A stretch of DNA of 64,000 nt from Azonexus hydrophilus DSM 23864 (GCF_000429605.1 NZ_AUCE01000011.1:124001-188000); one strand, 5' to 3'; shown: positions 37,201-48,824, counted from the first letter of the stretch. Notes: generated from the letters alone by a model not told the origin. Numbers and translations: made by a program.

Positions 37201-37815
37201 ATGCTGGAAGCTGACAATCTGGAATGCGTGCGCGGCGAGCGCCGCCTGTTCTCAGGCCTCGGCTTCACGCTGGACGCAGGCGAACTGCTTTACCTGCAGG
37301 GCCGCAACGGTGCCGGCAAGACCAGCCTGCTGCGCATGCTGATCGGGCTGCTGCCCCCCGAAACCGGCGAAATCCGCTGGCACGGCAAACCCATCCGCAA
37401 ACAGGCCGACGAGTACCACGCCGCCCTCTGTTACCTCGGCCACCTGAACGCCATCAAGGAAGAACTGACGCCGCTCGAGAACCTGCTGGCCGCTGCCCGC
37501 CTGGCTGGCGAAGCCTTGTCCGAGGACGACGCCATCGACGCACTCGAACAGGTCGGCCTTGCCGGACGCGAGGACCTGGCCTGCAAATACCTTTCACAAG
37601 GCCAGAAACGCCGGGTGGCACTGGCCCGCCTGGTAATCGACCGGCGTCCGCTGTGGATTCTCGACGAACCCTTCGTCGCCCTCGATGTCGCCGCCGTCGA
37701 CTGGCTGGCCGGCATCATCTCCGGCCACCTGCAACGCGGCGGCATGGCCGTGATGACCACCCACCAGCCGGTTGCCATTCCCGCCGGCACGGTCCGCGAA
37801 CTACGCATCGGCTGA
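37201..37815 (+). CDS. ccmA: Haem exporter ATPase CcmA
   Basis: A 204-residue ABC ATPase: Walker A GRNGAGKTSLL, signature LSQGQKRRVALAR, Walker B LWILDEPF. With CcmB, CcmC and CcmD it releases holo-CcmE from the membrane complex. It is the first gene of the ccmABCDEFGHI operon, which runs without gaps to 43780. The upstream 75 bp has no obvious box. Confidence 0.96.
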   Translation: MLEADNLECVRGERRLFSGLGFTLDAGELLYLQGRNGAGKTSLLRMLIGLLPPETGEIRWHGKPIRKQADEYHAALCYLGHLNAIKEELTPLENLLAAARLAGEALSEDDAIDALEQVGLAGREDLACKYLSQGQKRRVALARLVIDRRPLWILDEPFVALDVAAVDWLAGIISGHLQRGGMAVMTTHQPVAIPAGTVRELRIG

Positions 37816-37826
37816 GAACGGAATCC

Positions 37827-38495
37827 ATGTCCAACATCGTCTTCTCCGTCATCGCCCGCGACCTGAAACTGGCCATGCGCCGTCAGGCCGACATCGTCTC
37901 GGCGCTGTTCTTCTTCATCATCGTCGTCAGCCTGTTCCCGCTCGGCATCGGCCCCGAACTCGACCTGCTGCGCCAGCTCGCGCCCGGCGTGCTGTGGGTG
38001 GCGGCCTTGCTGGCGACCATGCTGTCGCTGCCCCGGCTGTTCGCCGACGACCATCGCGACGGCACGCTCGAACAACTGGCGCTGTCACCGCACCCGCTAG
38101 GCCTGGTGGTTACCGGAAAAGTGATTGCTCACTGGCTGGTTTCCGGCCTGCCGCTGGCCTTGATCGCACCCGTCCTCGGCATCCAGTTCGACCTCTCCGG
38201 TGAAGCCCTGCTGGTGCTCACCGGCGCCATCCTGCTCGGCACGCCGGCGCTGTCCGGTATCGGCGCCATCGGCGCAGCGCTGACGCTCGGCTTGCGCGGC
38301 GGCGGTGTACTTTTGTCCCTACTTGTTCTCCCGCTCTACATTCCGGTGCTAATATTCGGGGCTGGCGCAGTTGACGCGACGGTGTCCGGTCTCGGGGGGG
38401 AAGGACATCTATCACTGCTCGCTGCAATGACCATCGCTGCAATCGGTTTCGCCCCCTGGGCGTCGGCTGCGGCCCTGAAGATCGCCCTCGAATGA
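37827..38495 (+). CDS. ccmB: Haem exporter membrane protein CcmB
   Basis: A 222-residue protein with six hydrophobic segments. ATG 37827 has GGAA upstream; the longer frame overlaps ccmA. Typical CcmB features are FADDHRDGTLEQLALSPHPL and the LVLPLYIPVLIFGAGA segment. It pairs with CcmA. Confidence 0.95.
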   Translation: MSNIVFSVIARDLKLAMRRQADIVSALFFFIIVVSLFPLGIGPELDLLRQLAPGVLWVAALLATMLSLPRLFADDHRDGTLEQLALSPHPLGLVVTGKVIAHWLVSGLPLALIAPVLGIQFDLSGEALLVLTGAILLGTPALSGIGAIGAALTLGLRGGGVLLSLLVLPLYIPVLIFGAGAVDATVSGLGGEGHLSLLAAMTIAAIGFAPWASAAALKIALE

Positions 38496-39238
38496 ACGAC
38501 CGCTTCAACCTCTACCGCTTCTCGTCTCCGGCCACCTTCTACCCGCTGGCCGGGAAAATGATCCCCTGGTTCATCGCCGCCGGCACCCTGCTCGGGCTGG
38601 TCGGCCTGTATATCGGCATGCTTGTCGCGCCGACCGACTTCCAGCAGGGCGAGGGCTACCGGATCATCTTCATCCACGTCCCGACCTCATGGATGAGCAT
38701 GTTCATCTATCTGGTGATGGCCTTCTGGGCCGCCATCGGGCTGGCCTTCAACACCCGCCTGTCGGGCATGATGGCGCAGGCCCTGGCCCCGACCGGCGCG
38801 CTGATGGCCTTCCTCTCGCTATGGACCGGCGCGCTCTGGGGCAAGCCGATGTGGGGCACCTGGTGGGTCTGGGATGCCCGACTGACCTCCGAACTGATCC
38901 TGCTCTTCCTCTACATCGGCTACATGGCGCTGGTCGCCGCCATCGACGACGCCCGCCGCGCCGACAAGGCCGGTGGCATCCTGCTGCTGGTCGGCGTGGT
39001 CAATATCCCGATCATCTATTTCTCGGTGAAGTGGTGGAACACCCTGCACCAGGGCTCCAGCGTCAATCTGACCAAATCGTCGATGGCCGAAATCATGCTC
39101 TGGGGCATGCTGCTGATGGCCCTGGCCTTCTGGATGTATTCGATTGCCGTGGCCCTGGCCCGGGTGCGCACCATCATTCTTGAACGGGAATGCCATACCG
39201 ACTGGGTCCGCGCCGAACTGACGGGAGGCAAGTCATGA
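38492..39238 (+). CDS. ccmC: Haem-handling membrane protein CcmC
   Basis: A 248-residue, six-segment protein. It has the tryptophan-rich WWD signature [17 protein letters not shown], and a conserved His in the [12 protein letters not shown] loop. It transfers haem to CcmE. It overlaps ccmB (ATGA) and ccmD. Confidence 0.97.
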   Translation: MNDRFNLYRFSSPATFYPLAGKMIPWFIAAGTLLGLVGLYIGMLVAPTDFQQGEGYRIIFIHVPTSWMSMFIYLVMAFWAAIGLAFNTRLSGMMAQALAPTGALMAFLSLWTGALWGKPMWGTWWVWDARLTSELILLFLYIGYMALVAAIDDARRADKAGGILLLVGVVNIPIIYFSVKWWNTLHQGSSVNLTKSSMAEIMLWGMLLMALAFWMYSIAVALARVRTIILERECHTDWVRAELTGGKS

Positions 39239-39423
39239 TCCACTGGAACAGTTTTTCCGATTTCCTCGCCATGGGCGGCTACGGACTCTACGTCTGGGGC
39301 TCCTTTGGCGTCACGGCACTGATCATGGTGATCGAGCCGATCGCCGTCGCGCGCCAGCGCAAGACCACCATCGCCCGCCTGAAGCGCCAGTTGCGCGCAG
39401 AATCCCGGAGTACCGAAGCATGA
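39235..39423 (+). CDS. ccmD: Small haem-exporter subunit CcmD
   Basis: A 62-residue protein with ATG 39235 overlapping the ccmC stop. One membrane segment ([20 protein letters not shown]) is followed by a charged cytoplasmic tail. It stabilises the CcmABC-CcmE complex. Confidence 0.93.
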   Translation: MIHWNSFSDFLAMGGYGLYVWGSFGVTALIMVIEPIAVARQRKTTIARLKRQLRAESRSTEA

Positions 39424-39908
39424 AGTCACGCCACAAGAAACTCGCCCTGATCGGCGGGGCGATCGCGCTCGTCGGCATCATTGCCGCGCTGGTGCTGAAC
39501 GCCCTGAACAGCAACATCGCGCTGTACATTTCGCCAACCGACGTCGCCCAGGGTAAAGCCCCGCAGGAGAAGCTGTTCCGCATCGGCGGCCTGGTCAAGG
39601 AAGGCAGCATCCAGCGCCAGGCTGACGGCGTGACCATCCGCTTCATCATCACCGATTCCGAATCCGACATCAGCGTCGACTACGTCGGCATCCTTCCCGA
39701 CCTGTTCCTGGAAGGCAAGGGCGCCGTCGCTCAGGGCCGCCTGCTGCCGGATGGCACCTTCAAGGCCCAGGAAGTGCTGGCCAAGCACGACGAAAACTAC
39801 ATGCCGCCGGAAGCCGCCAAGGCGCTCAACGACGCCCATGTCCGCGGCGTCCAACGTCAGGCCGAAGAAGAAGCGGCCAAGGCAGCACAACCGAAAGCGA
39901 GCTACTGA
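39420..39908 (+). CDS. ccmE: Periplasmic haem chaperone CcmE
   Basis: A 162-residue protein with one N-terminal membrane anchor and a beta-barrel domain. The haem-binding His lies in [13 protein letters not shown]. It has a Lys/Gln/Ala-rich tail. It carries covalently bound haem to CcmF/H. Confidence 0.96.
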   Translation: MKSRHKKLALIGGAIALVGIIAALVLNALNSNIALYISPTDVAQGKAPQEKLFRIGGLVKEGSIQRQADGVTIRFIITDSESDISVDYVGILPDLFLEGKGAVAQGRLLPDGTFKAQEVLAKHDENYMPPEAAKALNDAHVRGVQRQAEEEAAKAAQPKASY

Positions 39909-39910
39909 GC

Positions 39911-41881
39911 ATGATTCCCGAACTTGGCCATTTCGCCCTGATCTTTTCCGCCATCGTTGCCCTGCTGCTCGGCACCCTGCCGCTGATCGGCGCCCATCAG
40001 GGCCGTCCGGCCTGGATTGCGCTGGCCCGCCCGGCCACCGACGTATTCGCGCTGCTGGTCACCTTCTCCTTCCTGTGCCTGACCTGGGCCTTCATCGCCA
40101 ATGACTTCTCGGTGGTCTATGTCGCCCAGCATTCGAATTCGCTGCTGCCGATCGAATACCGCATCTCGGCCGTCTGGGGCGGCCATGAAGGGTCACTGCT
40201 GCTGTGGATGCTGATGATGTCCTGGTGGGCGCTGGCGGTCCGCCTGTTCTCCAGGCAACTGCCCGACGTCATGCTGGCTCGCGTGCTTGGCACGCTCGGC
40301 CTGGTCTGCTTCGGCTTCCTGCTGTTCATCCTGTTTACCTCCAATCCCTTCGAGCGTCTGCTACCCGGCGTCGCCGAAGGGCGCGACCTCAACCCGCTGC
40401 TGCAGGATCCCGGCCTGATCATCCACCCGCCGCTGCTGTACATGGGTTACGTCGGCTTCTCGGTCGCCTACGCCTTCGCCATCGCCGCGCTGCTCTCGGG
40501 CAAACTCGACGCCGCCTGGGCACGCTGGTCGCGGCCATGGACGACAGCCGCCTGGGTGTTCCTGACCCTGGGTATCGCCATGGGTTCGTGGTGGGCGTAT
40601 TACGAACTGGGCTGGGGCGGCTGGTGGTTCTGGGATCCGGTCGAAAACGCCTCGTTCATGCCCTGGCTGATCGGCACCGCCCTGATGCACTCGCTGGCGG
40701 CCACCGAAAAGCGCGGCAGCTTCAAGAACTGGACCGTACTGCTGGCCATTTCCGCCTTCTCGCTGTCGCTGCTCGGCACCTTCCTGGTCCGTTCCGGCGT
40801 GCTGACCTCGGTGCATGCCTTCGCCACCGACCCGACCCGCGGCATCTTCATCCTGATCTTCCTGGTCGCCGTCGTCGGTACCTCGCTCGCCCTGTTCGCC
40901 TGGCGCGCGCCGTCGGTCGGCCTGGGCGGCAAGTTCGGCCTGGTCTCCCGCGAATCGCTGCTGCTGACCAACAACGTCCTGCTCGTCGTTTCCTGCGCCA
41001 CCGTCCTGCTCGGCACGCTCTACCCGCTGCTGATCGACGCGCTCGGCCTGGGCAAGATTTCGGTCGGCCCACCGTACTTCGACGCGGTCTTCGTCCCGGT
41101 CATGGTGCCGGTCCTGTTCCTGATGGGGATCGCGCCCTTTGCCCGCTGGAAGGAAGCCTCGCTGCCGGAAATCCAGCGCGCGGTGCGCTGGGCGCTGGCT
41201 GCCGCTGCCGTCGTCGCCATTGCCCTGCCGCTGATCTACGGCGAATGGAAGACCCTGACCGCACTCGGCATCCTGCTCGCCGGCTGGATCCTGTTCACCG
41301 CCGGCTTGAATTTCTTCCAGCGAGTCAGCGCCACTCGCGGCGAGCGCAGCCTGCTGGCGTCGGTCTTCAGCCAGCCGGCCAGCTTCGCCGGCATGCATCT
41401 GGCGCACATCGGGGTCGCCGTCTTCGTCGTCGGGGTCGCCATGGTCTCGTCCTATGAAGAGGAAAAGGACGTCAAGATGGCCCCGGGTGAAACCGTCGAG
41501 GTCAGCGGCTACAGCTTCACCTTCAACGGCGTGCAGGCAGTCCAGGGGCCGAATTACCAGGCCGCGCAAGGCGAATTCGACCTGTCCATGGACGGCCGCT
41601 TCATCCGCAAGCTGAATCCGGAGAAGCGCAACTATTTCTCGTCGTCGATGCCGATGACCGAAGCCGCCATCGATGCCGGCCTGTGGCGCGACGTCTACGT
41701 CTCGCTGGGTGAGCCGATCAACCCCGACCAACCGGAAGGCGAATGGGCCGTCCGCGTCTATTACAAACCCTTTGTCGACTGGATCTGGGGCGGCTGCGTG
41801 ATCATGTCGCTGGGCGGCCTGATCGCCATGTTCGACCGGCGCTATCGCAACCGGCGCAAGACGGGAGGCAAGCAGGCATGA
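39911..41881 (+). CDS. ccmF: Cytochrome c haem lyase subunit CcmF
   Basis: A 656-residue polytopic protein of full length. The WWD motif is GWGGWWFWDPVENASFMPWL. Conserved loops include WGGHEGSLLLW and HPPLLYMGYVGF. With CcmH it attaches haem to apocytochromes in the periplasm. It overlaps ccmG by 4 bp. Confidence 0.97.
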   Translation: MIPELGHFALIFSAIVALLLGTLPLIGAHQGRPAWIALARPATDVFALLVTFSFLCLTWAFIANDFSVVYVAQHSNSLLPIEYRISAVWGGHEGSLLLWMLMMSWWALAVRLFSRQLPDVMLARVLGTLGLVCFGFLLFILFTSNPFERLLPGVAEGRDLNPLLQDPGLIIHPPLLYMGYVGFSVAYAFAIAALLSGKLDAAWARWSRPWTTAAWVFLTLGIAMGSWWAYYELGWGGWWFWDPVENASFMPWLIGTALMHSLAATEKRGSFKNWTVLLAISAFSLSLLGTFLVRSGVLTSVHAFATDPTRGIFILIFLVAVVGTSLALFAWRAPSVGLGGKFGLVSRESLLLTNNVLLVVSCATVLLGTLYPLLIDALGLGKISVGPPYFDAVFVPVMVPVLFLMGIAPFARWKEASLPEIQRAVRWALAAAAVVAIALPLIYGEWKTLTALGILLAGWILFTAGLNFFQRVSATRGERSLLASVFSQPASFAGMHLAHIGVAVFVVGVAMVSSYEEEKDVKMAPGETVEVSGYSFTFNGVQAVQGPNYQAAQGEFDLSMDGRFIRKLNPEKRNYFSSSMPMTEAAIDAGLWRDVYVSLGEPINPDQPEGEWAVRVYYKPFVDWIWGGCVIMSLGGLIAMFDRRYRNRRKTGGKQA

Positions 41882-42465
41882 ATCGTTATTTCTGGGTACT
41901 CGGCGCCTTCATCGCACTGGTCGTCTTGCTCGCCGTCGGCCTGAATCTGAATCCCCGCGACGTGCCCTCGCCGCTGGTCGGCAAGCCCGCACCGGCCTTC
42001 CGTCTGGCCGTTCTCGGCCAGGAAGGCCAGACCATGGGTCCGGAAGACCTCAAGGGCAAGGTCTGGTTGTTCAATGTATGGGCCTCGTGGTGCGTCTCCT
42101 GCCGCCAGGAACACCCGGTACTGGTCGACTTCGCCCGACGCGGCAACGGTACGCCGATCGTCGGCCTGAACTACAAGGAACTGCGCGGCGACGGCGCCAT
42201 CGACATGCGCCGCGTTCCGGCCGAACAGGAAGTACCGCTCGCCCTGGAACGTGCCAGCGGCTGGCTGAAGACGCACGGCGACCCCTACCTGCTGACGGTC
42301 ATGGACATCGATGGTCGGGTCGGCATCGACTACGGCGTTTATGGCGTGCCGGAAACCTATGTCATCGACAAGACCGGGATCATCCGCATGAAGCACACCG
42401 GACCGATCAGCCCGCAGATCCTCAATGAGAAGATCCTGCCCCTGGTCGCGGAGCTGAACAAATGA
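41878..42465 (+). CDS. ccmG: Thiol:disulfide oxidoreductase CcmG/DsbE
   Basis: A 195-residue protein with one N-terminal membrane anchor and a thioredoxin fold. The redox pair is in WASWCVSCRQEH. The GVPETYVID motif is typical. It keeps apocytochrome CxxCH thiols reduced for haem attachment. Confidence 0.96.
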   Translation: MNRYFWVLGAFIALVVLLAVGLNLNPRDVPSPLVGKPAPAFRLAVLGQEGQTMGPEDLKGKVWLFNVWASWCVSCRQEHPVLVDFARRGNGTPIVGLNYKELRGDGAIDMRRVPAEQEVPLALERASGWLKTHGDPYLLTVMDIDGRVGIDYGVYGVPETYVIDKTGIIRMKHTGPISPQILNEKILPLVAELNK

Positions 42466-42944
42466 AGCCTTTTTTCTCTAGCCTGTTGCTCGTTCTCGGT
42501 CTGATCTCCGGTCCGGTCTTCGCCTCGGCAACCAATGAAGCGGCACTCGCCGACGATCCGGTCGCCGAAAAGCGCCTCCAGGAGCTATCGAAGGAATTGC
42601 GCTGCCTGGTCTGCCAGAACGAAACCATCGCCGGCTCGAACGCCGAACTGGCCGTCGACCTGCGCCGGGAAATTCGCGGCATGATCCGCGACGGGCGTTC
42701 CGACCGGGAAATCCTCGATTTCATGGTCACCCGCTACGGCGATTTCGTGCTCTACCGACCGCCGGTCAAGGGCATCACGCTACTGCTCTGGGTCGGCCCG
42801 CTGGCGCTGCTGCTGATCGGCATCATCGCCATGCGCAGCTATCTCAAGCGGCGCAGCAGCCAGGTGGCCAGCGCCAGCCGCCCACTTTCCGCCGATGAAG
42901 CCCGGCGCGCCGAAGCACTGCTCAAGGAAATGAACGACAAATGA
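42462..42944 (+). CDS. ccmH: Cytochrome c maturation protein CcmH
   Basis: A 160-residue protein with signal peptide, the LRCLVCQNE redox motif, and a C-terminal membrane helix (ITLLLWVGPLALLLIGIIAM). This short form lacks the TPR part, which is encoded separately as ccmI. Confidence 0.95.
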   Translation: MKPFFSSLLLVLGLISGPVFASATNEAALADDPVAEKRLQELSKELRCLVCQNETIAGSNAELAVDLRREIRGMIRDGRSDREILDFMVTRYGDFVLYRPPVKGITLLLWVGPLALLLIGIIAMRSYLKRRSSQVASASRPLSADEARRAEALLKEMNDK

Positions 42945-43780
42945 CCCAGTTTGCCATCTACGCTGCCCTGGTCGTCCTGGCGGGCCTCGCGCTGCTGCTG
43001 CCCGTGCTCTGGTTCGGCAAGCGCAACAAAACCACCGCCGCCGATCGCAAGGAGGCCAACCTGGCCATCTTCCGCGACCAGCTCGCCGATCTCGAGCGCG
43101 AGCACCAGGAAGAAATCATCACCCGCGAGGAATTCGAACAGGCGCACACCGAACTCAAGCGCCGCCTGCTCGAGGAAGTCGAATCGGACAACGACGATCA
43201 AGCTGGTACCGCCCGTCCGACCAGCCGCCCGACCGCCATCGCGCTGATACTGCTGCTGCCCTTGGCGGCGCTGCTCGGCTACCTGCTGCTCGGTAATCCG
43301 AAGGCGCTGGACCCGGCCAATACCGCGCCGCAGAAGCAGATGACTGCGGACGACATCAATGCCATGGTGGCCAGACTGGCGGCCCGCATGGAAACCAACC
43401 CGGACGACCTGAACGGCTGGGTCATGCTCGGCCGCTCCTACAAGATGCTGGGCCGTTACGACGACGCCGTCGCTGCCTACGGCAAGGCCGAAACCCTGAT
43501 CGACAAGGATCCGGAACTGCTCGCCAGCTATGCGGAAACCCTGGCCATGGCCAGCGGTCAAGGCCTGACCGGCAAGGCCAAGGAGCAGATCGACAAGGCC
43601 CTCAAACTCGATCCCAAGCATGCTCACACCCTGTTCCTGGCCGGCGCCGCCGCCATGGAAGCGGGCGATGCGAAAAACGCCATCGCCTACTGGGAAGCGC
43701 TGCTGCCCCAGGTTGAGCCGGGCTCCGAGCTGGACCAGATGCTGCGTGCCGGTATCGAGCAGATGAAACAGGCGAAGTGA
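42941..43780 (+). CDS. ccmI: Apocytochrome chaperone CcmI
   Basis: A 279-residue protein with two membrane segments (about 4-22 and 95-115) joined by a charged coiled-coil loop. A periplasmic TPR domain follows (GWVMLGRSYKMLGRYDDAVA, LAGAAAMEAGDAKNAIAYW). It binds apocytochrome C-termini and delivers them to CcmFH. It is the last gene of the operon. Confidence 0.93.
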   Translation: MTQFAIYAALVVLAGLALLLPVLWFGKRNKTTAADRKEANLAIFRDQLADLEREHQEEIITREEFEQAHTELKRRLLEEVESDNDDQAGTARPTSRPTAIALILLLPLAALLGYLLLGNPKALDPANTAPQKQMTADDINAMVARLAARMETNPDDLNGWVMLGRSYKMLGRYDDAVAAYGKAETLIDKDPELLASYAETLAMASGQGLTGKAKEQIDKALKLDPKHAHTLFLAGAAAMEAGDAKNAIAYWEALLPQVEPGSELDQMLRAGIEQMKQAK

Positions 43781-43797
43781 TGTCTCCGTGCCGGGAA

Positions 43798-43828
43798 GGC
43801 GGTATGCTTGCAGGAAAAGCTTACCGCC
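43798..43828 (+). terminator. Stem-loop after the ccm operon
   Basis: A 12-bp stem with one mismatch (GGCGGTATGCTT against AAGCTTACCGCC) lies 18 bp after ccmI. It has no T-run, so it may be an attenuator, an mRNA end structure or nothing. Confidence 0.35.
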
Positions 43829-43849
43829 CAAACCACCGGAGACTCACGC

Positions 43850-44782
43850 ATGACCCAGGAAAAATTCCGCCTCGTCACCCGCAGCGACTTTGACGGCCTC
43901 GTCTGCGCCGTCCTGCTGAATGAACTCGATCTGATCGACGACATCAAGTTCGTCCACCCGAAGGACATGCAGGACGGCAAGGTGGACATCACCGGCCGCG
44001 ACATCACCACCAACCTGCCCTACGTCGCCGCCGCGCATCTGGCTTTCGACCATCACCTGTCGGAAACCATCCGCAACACCGGCGAGCGCAAGAACCACAT
44101 CATCCATCCGGAAGCCCCGTCGGCAGCCCGCGTTGTCTACGACTACTACGGCGGCAAGCAAGCCTTCCCGCGGATCAGCGATGCAATGATGGAAGCCGTC
44201 GACAAGGCCGACGCCGCGCAGTTCTCGCGCGAGGAAATCCTTGAACCGACCGAGTGGGTGCTGCTCAACTACCTGATGGATGCACGCACCGGCCTCGGCC
44301 GTTTCCGCGAATTCCGCATCAGCAACTACGCGCTGATGATGGACCTGATCAAGTACTGCCGCGACCACGACATCGCCGATATCCTGGCGCTGCCCGACGT
44401 GCGTGAGCGGGTTGATCTGTATTTCGAGCATGCTGCCCAGGCCAAGGAACAGATCCAGCGCTGCGCCAAGGTGTACGGCAACCTGGTCGTGCTCGACTTG
44501 CGCGACGAGGAAACGATCTACGCCACCAACCGTTTCACCATCTACGCCATGTTCCCGCAGACCAACATCTCGATCCACGTGATGTGGGGCATGCAGAAGC
44601 AGAACACGGTATTCGCCACCGGCAAATCCATCCTCGACCGCAGCAGCAAGACCAATGTCGGCGAACTGATGCTGCAGTACGGCGGCGGCGGGCATCAGGC
44701 GGCCGGCACCTGTCAGGTCGCCAACGACCAGGCAGAAACGACCTTGCAGGCCCTGATCGCCCGGATCAACGCCGACGGCTGA
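43850..44782 (+). CDS. DHH-family phosphoesterase
   Basis: A 310-residue protein with ATG 43850. The DHH motifs are TRSDFDGLVCAVLL, LAFDHHLS and the DHHA1 motif GGGGHQAAGTC. The family includes exopolyphosphatases, oligoribonucleases and cyclic-dinucleotide hydrolases. The close spacing of motifs suggests a soluble Mn-dependent phosphodiesterase. The substrate cannot be fixed from sequence alone. Confidence 0.85.
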   Translation: MTQEKFRLVTRSDFDGLVCAVLLNELDLIDDIKFVHPKDMQDGKVDITGRDITTNLPYVAAAHLAFDHHLSETIRNTGERKNHIIHPEAPSAARVVYDYYGGKQAFPRISDAMMEAVDKADAAQFSREEILEPTEWVLLNYLMDARTGLGRFREFRISNYALMMDLIKYCRDHDIADILALPDVRERVDLYFEHAAQAKEQIQRCAKVYGNLVVLDLRDEETIYATNRFTIYAMFPQTNISIHVMWGMQKQNTVFATGKSILDRSSKTNVGELMLQYGGGGHQAAGTCQVANDQAETTLQALIARINADG

Positions 44783-44785
44783 AAA

Positions 44786-45040
44786 TCAGCCCATAGTCGG
44801 AACGAGCGGGGGTGGCTTCATCCCCTGCTCGATCATTTCCGTCTCCACCTTGATGCGCAGCACCAACAGCCCCTGAAGTGACTCCCGGGCCTTGTCATCG
44901 GCCCAACTGGCATGATGATCGCGCAGACAGGCATCGATTTCGTGGCGATTGGCCAAGTCGACGCCACAAATCATCGCGTATTTGTGAATTTCGTGATCAA
45001 GATCGGCAATTTCCTGCTGATAGTGCTCAAAACCGCTCAT
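44786..45040 (-). CDS. 84-residue hypothetical protein
   Basis: A small acidic, helical protein (MSGFEHYQQEIADLDHEIHK...) with a Pro-rich end. It is convergent with the DHH gene (3 bp apart). A terminator (45054-45086) separates it from pccA. No family recognised. Confidence 0.6.
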   Translation of the reverse strand: MSGFEHYQQEIADLDHEIHKYAMICGVDLANRHEIDACLRDHHASWADDKARESLQGLLVLRIKVETEMIEQGMKPPPLVPTMG

Positions 45041-45053
45041 GATGCGCTCTCGT

Positions 45054-45086
45054 AAAAAAAGGCCTGTCCGGGAACAGGCCTTTTTT
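45054..45086. terminator. Bidirectional terminator after pccA
   Basis: AAAAAAAGGCCTGT, a short loop and ACAGGCCTTTTTT give U-runs on both strands. It ends the mcm-meaB-pccB-pccA transcript on the minus strand. Confidence 0.9.
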
Positions 45087-45108
45087 GCTGTTTGTCGTGA
45101 GCAGAAGT

Positions 45109-47121
45109 TTATTCGAACTCGATGATGATCTGGTCAACCGACAGGCTTTCGCCAACGGCGGCGGAGATCTTCTTGACCTTGCAATCCTGCTCGGCCTTGA
45201 GGATGTTCTCCATCTTCATCGCTTCGATGACTGCCAGCTTCTCGCCGGCCTTCACTTCCTGACCGACCTTGACCGCGATGTCGCGCAGCAGGCCGGGCAT
45301 CGGCGACAGCAGGAACTTCGACAGGTCGGGCGCCGGCTTCTCCGGCATCAGTGCCAGCAGTTCGGCAGCACGGGCGCTCATGACCATGAAGTCGGCGCGC
45401 GTACCCCAGTGGAACAGCGAGTACTTGGTCTTGTGACGCTCGACCTGCAGCGTGAATTCCTGACCGTTGCAGGTACCGACGAACAGCGACTCGCCCAGCT
45501 TCCAGTCCGACAGGATTTCGTAGGGCTGGCCGTTGTACTCGACGTGGTAGCCACCGGGGATCGGACGGGCCGTCACCGGGTGGTTTTCCTTCTGGTCACC
45601 GTTCAGGCGGACGACCATCCACTGATCGCCGACGATGCGCTCATGGCCTTGCAGCTGGCCGCTGATCGAGGCGGAGCGGTCGGTGAAGGCACGGTACACG
45701 TAGGCAGCAACCGAGACCAGCAGCGCCGGATCGTCGTGCGGCACCATCGAGGCGTCGAAGCCGGTCGGGTAGTGCTTGGGGATGAAACCGGTGTCGAAGA
45801 TGCCGGAGTGGAACACCGGGTGCTGCATGAGCGCGGCCTGGAACGGAATGTTCGAGGAAATGCCGCGGATCACGAAGGCGTTCAGCGCATCGCGCATGCG
45901 GGCGATGGCGGCGTTGCGATCCTTGCCGTGCACGATCAGCTTGGCGATCATCGAATCGTAGAACATCGAGATTTCGCCGCCGTCGTAGACGCCGGTATCG
46001 ACGCGGGTCGTGCCCTGGGCGTCGGTCGTCTCGGCCGGCGGCAGGAACTTGACCAGACGGCCGGTGGAGGGCAGGAAGCCACGGAACGGGTCTTCCGCGT
46101 TGATCCGGCATTCCATCGACCAGCCGTTGATCTTGACGTCGGCCTGGGTCAGCGGCAGCTTCTCGCCGTAGGCAACGCGGATCATCTGCTCGACCAGGTC
46201 GAGGCCGGTGATCAGTTCGGTAACCGGGTGCTCGACCTGCAGGCGGGTGTTCATTTCCAGGAAGTAGAACTCCTTGGTCGCGCCGGAGACGACGAATTCG
46301 ACCGTACCGGCCGATTCGTAGTTCACCGCACGGGCCAGGGCCACGGCCTGTTCGCCCATCGCCTTGCGCATTTCCGGATCGACGAACGGGGACGGCGCTT
46401 CTTCGATGACTTTCTGGTGACGACGCTGGATCGAGCAGTCACGCTCGTTCAGGTACACGTAGTTGCCGTGGCTGTCGCCGAGCACCTGGATTTCGATGTG
46501 GCGCGGCTCGAGCACGTATTTCTCGATGAAGACGCGGTCGTCGCCGAAAGAGTTGCGCGCTTCGTTGACGCAGGACGAGAAGCCTTCGTGCGCTTCGGCG
46601 TCGTTGTAGGCCACGCGCAGACCTTTACCGCCGCCGCCGGCGGAGGCCTTGATCATCACCGGATAACCGATCTTCTTGGCGATTTCCACGGCGGCGTCAG
46701 GGCCGTCGATGGCATCGTTGTGGCCGGGGATGGTGTTGACCTTGGCTTCGATGGCCAGCTTCTTCGATTCGATCTTGTCGCCCATCTTGGCGATCGAGTA
46801 GTGCTTCGGCCCGATGAACTTGATGCCTTGTTCTTCCAGGCGGCGCGAGAACTCGGCGTTTTCCGACAGGAAGCCGTAACCCGGGTGCACCGCTTCAGCG
46901 CCGGTCTGCTTGCAGGCGGCGATGATCTTGTCGGCGACCAGATAGGACTCTTTCGAGGCCGCCGGACCGATGCAGACGGCTTCGTCAGCCAGGTCGACGA
47001 ACAGGGCGTCCTTGTCGGCCTCGGAATAGACGGCGACGGTGGCGATGCCCATCTTGCGGGCGGTCTTGATGACGCGGCAGGCGATTTCACCGCGGTTGGC
47101 AATCAGAATCTTTTTAAACAT
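45109..47121 (-). CDS. pccA: Propionyl-CoA carboxylase alpha subunit (biotin carboxylase + carrier)
   Basis: A 670-residue protein. A biotin carboxylase domain (about 1-450: ILIANRGEIACRVIKTAR, the ATP loop KASAGGGGKGLRV, RECSIQRRHQKVIE-type motif) is followed by a linker and the biotinyl domain with EAMKMENI (biotinylated K636). It charges biotin with CO2 for PccB. Acetyl- or methylcrotonyl-CoA carboxylase is possible by fold, but clustering with mcm and meaB favours propionyl-CoA. Confidence 0.92.
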   Translation of the reverse strand: MFKKILIANRGEIACRVIKTARKMGIATVAVYSEADKDALFVDLADEAVCIGPAASKESYLVADKIIAACKQTGAEAVHPGYGFLSENAEFSRRLEEQGIKFIGPKHYSIAKMGDKIESKKLAIEAKVNTIPGHNDAIDGPDAAVEIAKKIGYPVMIKASAGGGGKGLRVAYNDAEAHEGFSSCVNEARNSFGDDRVFIEKYVLEPRHIEIQVLGDSHGNYVYLNERDCSIQRRHQKVIEEAPSPFVDPEMRKAMGEQAVALARAVNYESAGTVEFVVSGATKEFYFLEMNTRLQVEHPVTELITGLDLVEQMIRVAYGEKLPLTQADVKINGWSMECRINAEDPFRGFLPSTGRLVKFLPPAETTDAQGTTRVDTGVYDGGEISMFYDSMIAKLIVHGKDRNAAIARMRDALNAFVIRGISSNIPFQAALMQHPVFHSGIFDTGFIPKHYPTGFDASMVPHDDPALLVSVAAYVYRAFTDRSASISGQLQGHERIVGDQWMVVRLNGDQKENHPVTARPIPGGYHVEYNGQPYEILSDWKLGESLFVGTCNGQEFTLQVERHKTKYSLFHWGTRADFMVMSARAAELLALMPEKPAPDLSKFLLSPMPGLLRDIAVKVGQEVKAGEKLAVIEAMKMENILKAEQDCKVKKISAAVGESLSVDQIIIEFE

Positions 47122-47149
47122 GAGAGACCCTCAATTCGGAGTTACTGAG

Positions 47150-47261
47150 TAATTTGGGGCGCGCAGGGCGAGGCGGCGACGCTGGCTGCGACGAGACAGT
47201 ACGCCAGTACGGCGAGGAGCAGACGAGGAAGCCAACGAAGCCATGCGCGATGCCAAATTGC

Positions 47262-47266
<5 letters not shown>
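47150..47266. repeat. Imperfect palindromic intergenic repeat, copy 2
   Basis: Between pccB and pccA. Outer arms AATTTGG and CCAAATT bound a roughly 115-bp imperfect palindrome. Its centre (from GACAGTACG at 47195) is related to that of the repeat at 26805-26887. It lies inside an operon without an obvious U-tract. Confidence 0.6.
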
Positions 47267-48797
<1,531 letters not shown>

Positions 48798-48824
48798 AGA
48801 AAACTCCCAAAATGGAACGGGTGA

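Noticed and set aside
45085-47148. Plus-strand frame of 687 codons opposite pccA
   Set aside because: It is an antisense shadow; the minus strand encodes a complete biotin carboxylase/carrier protein.
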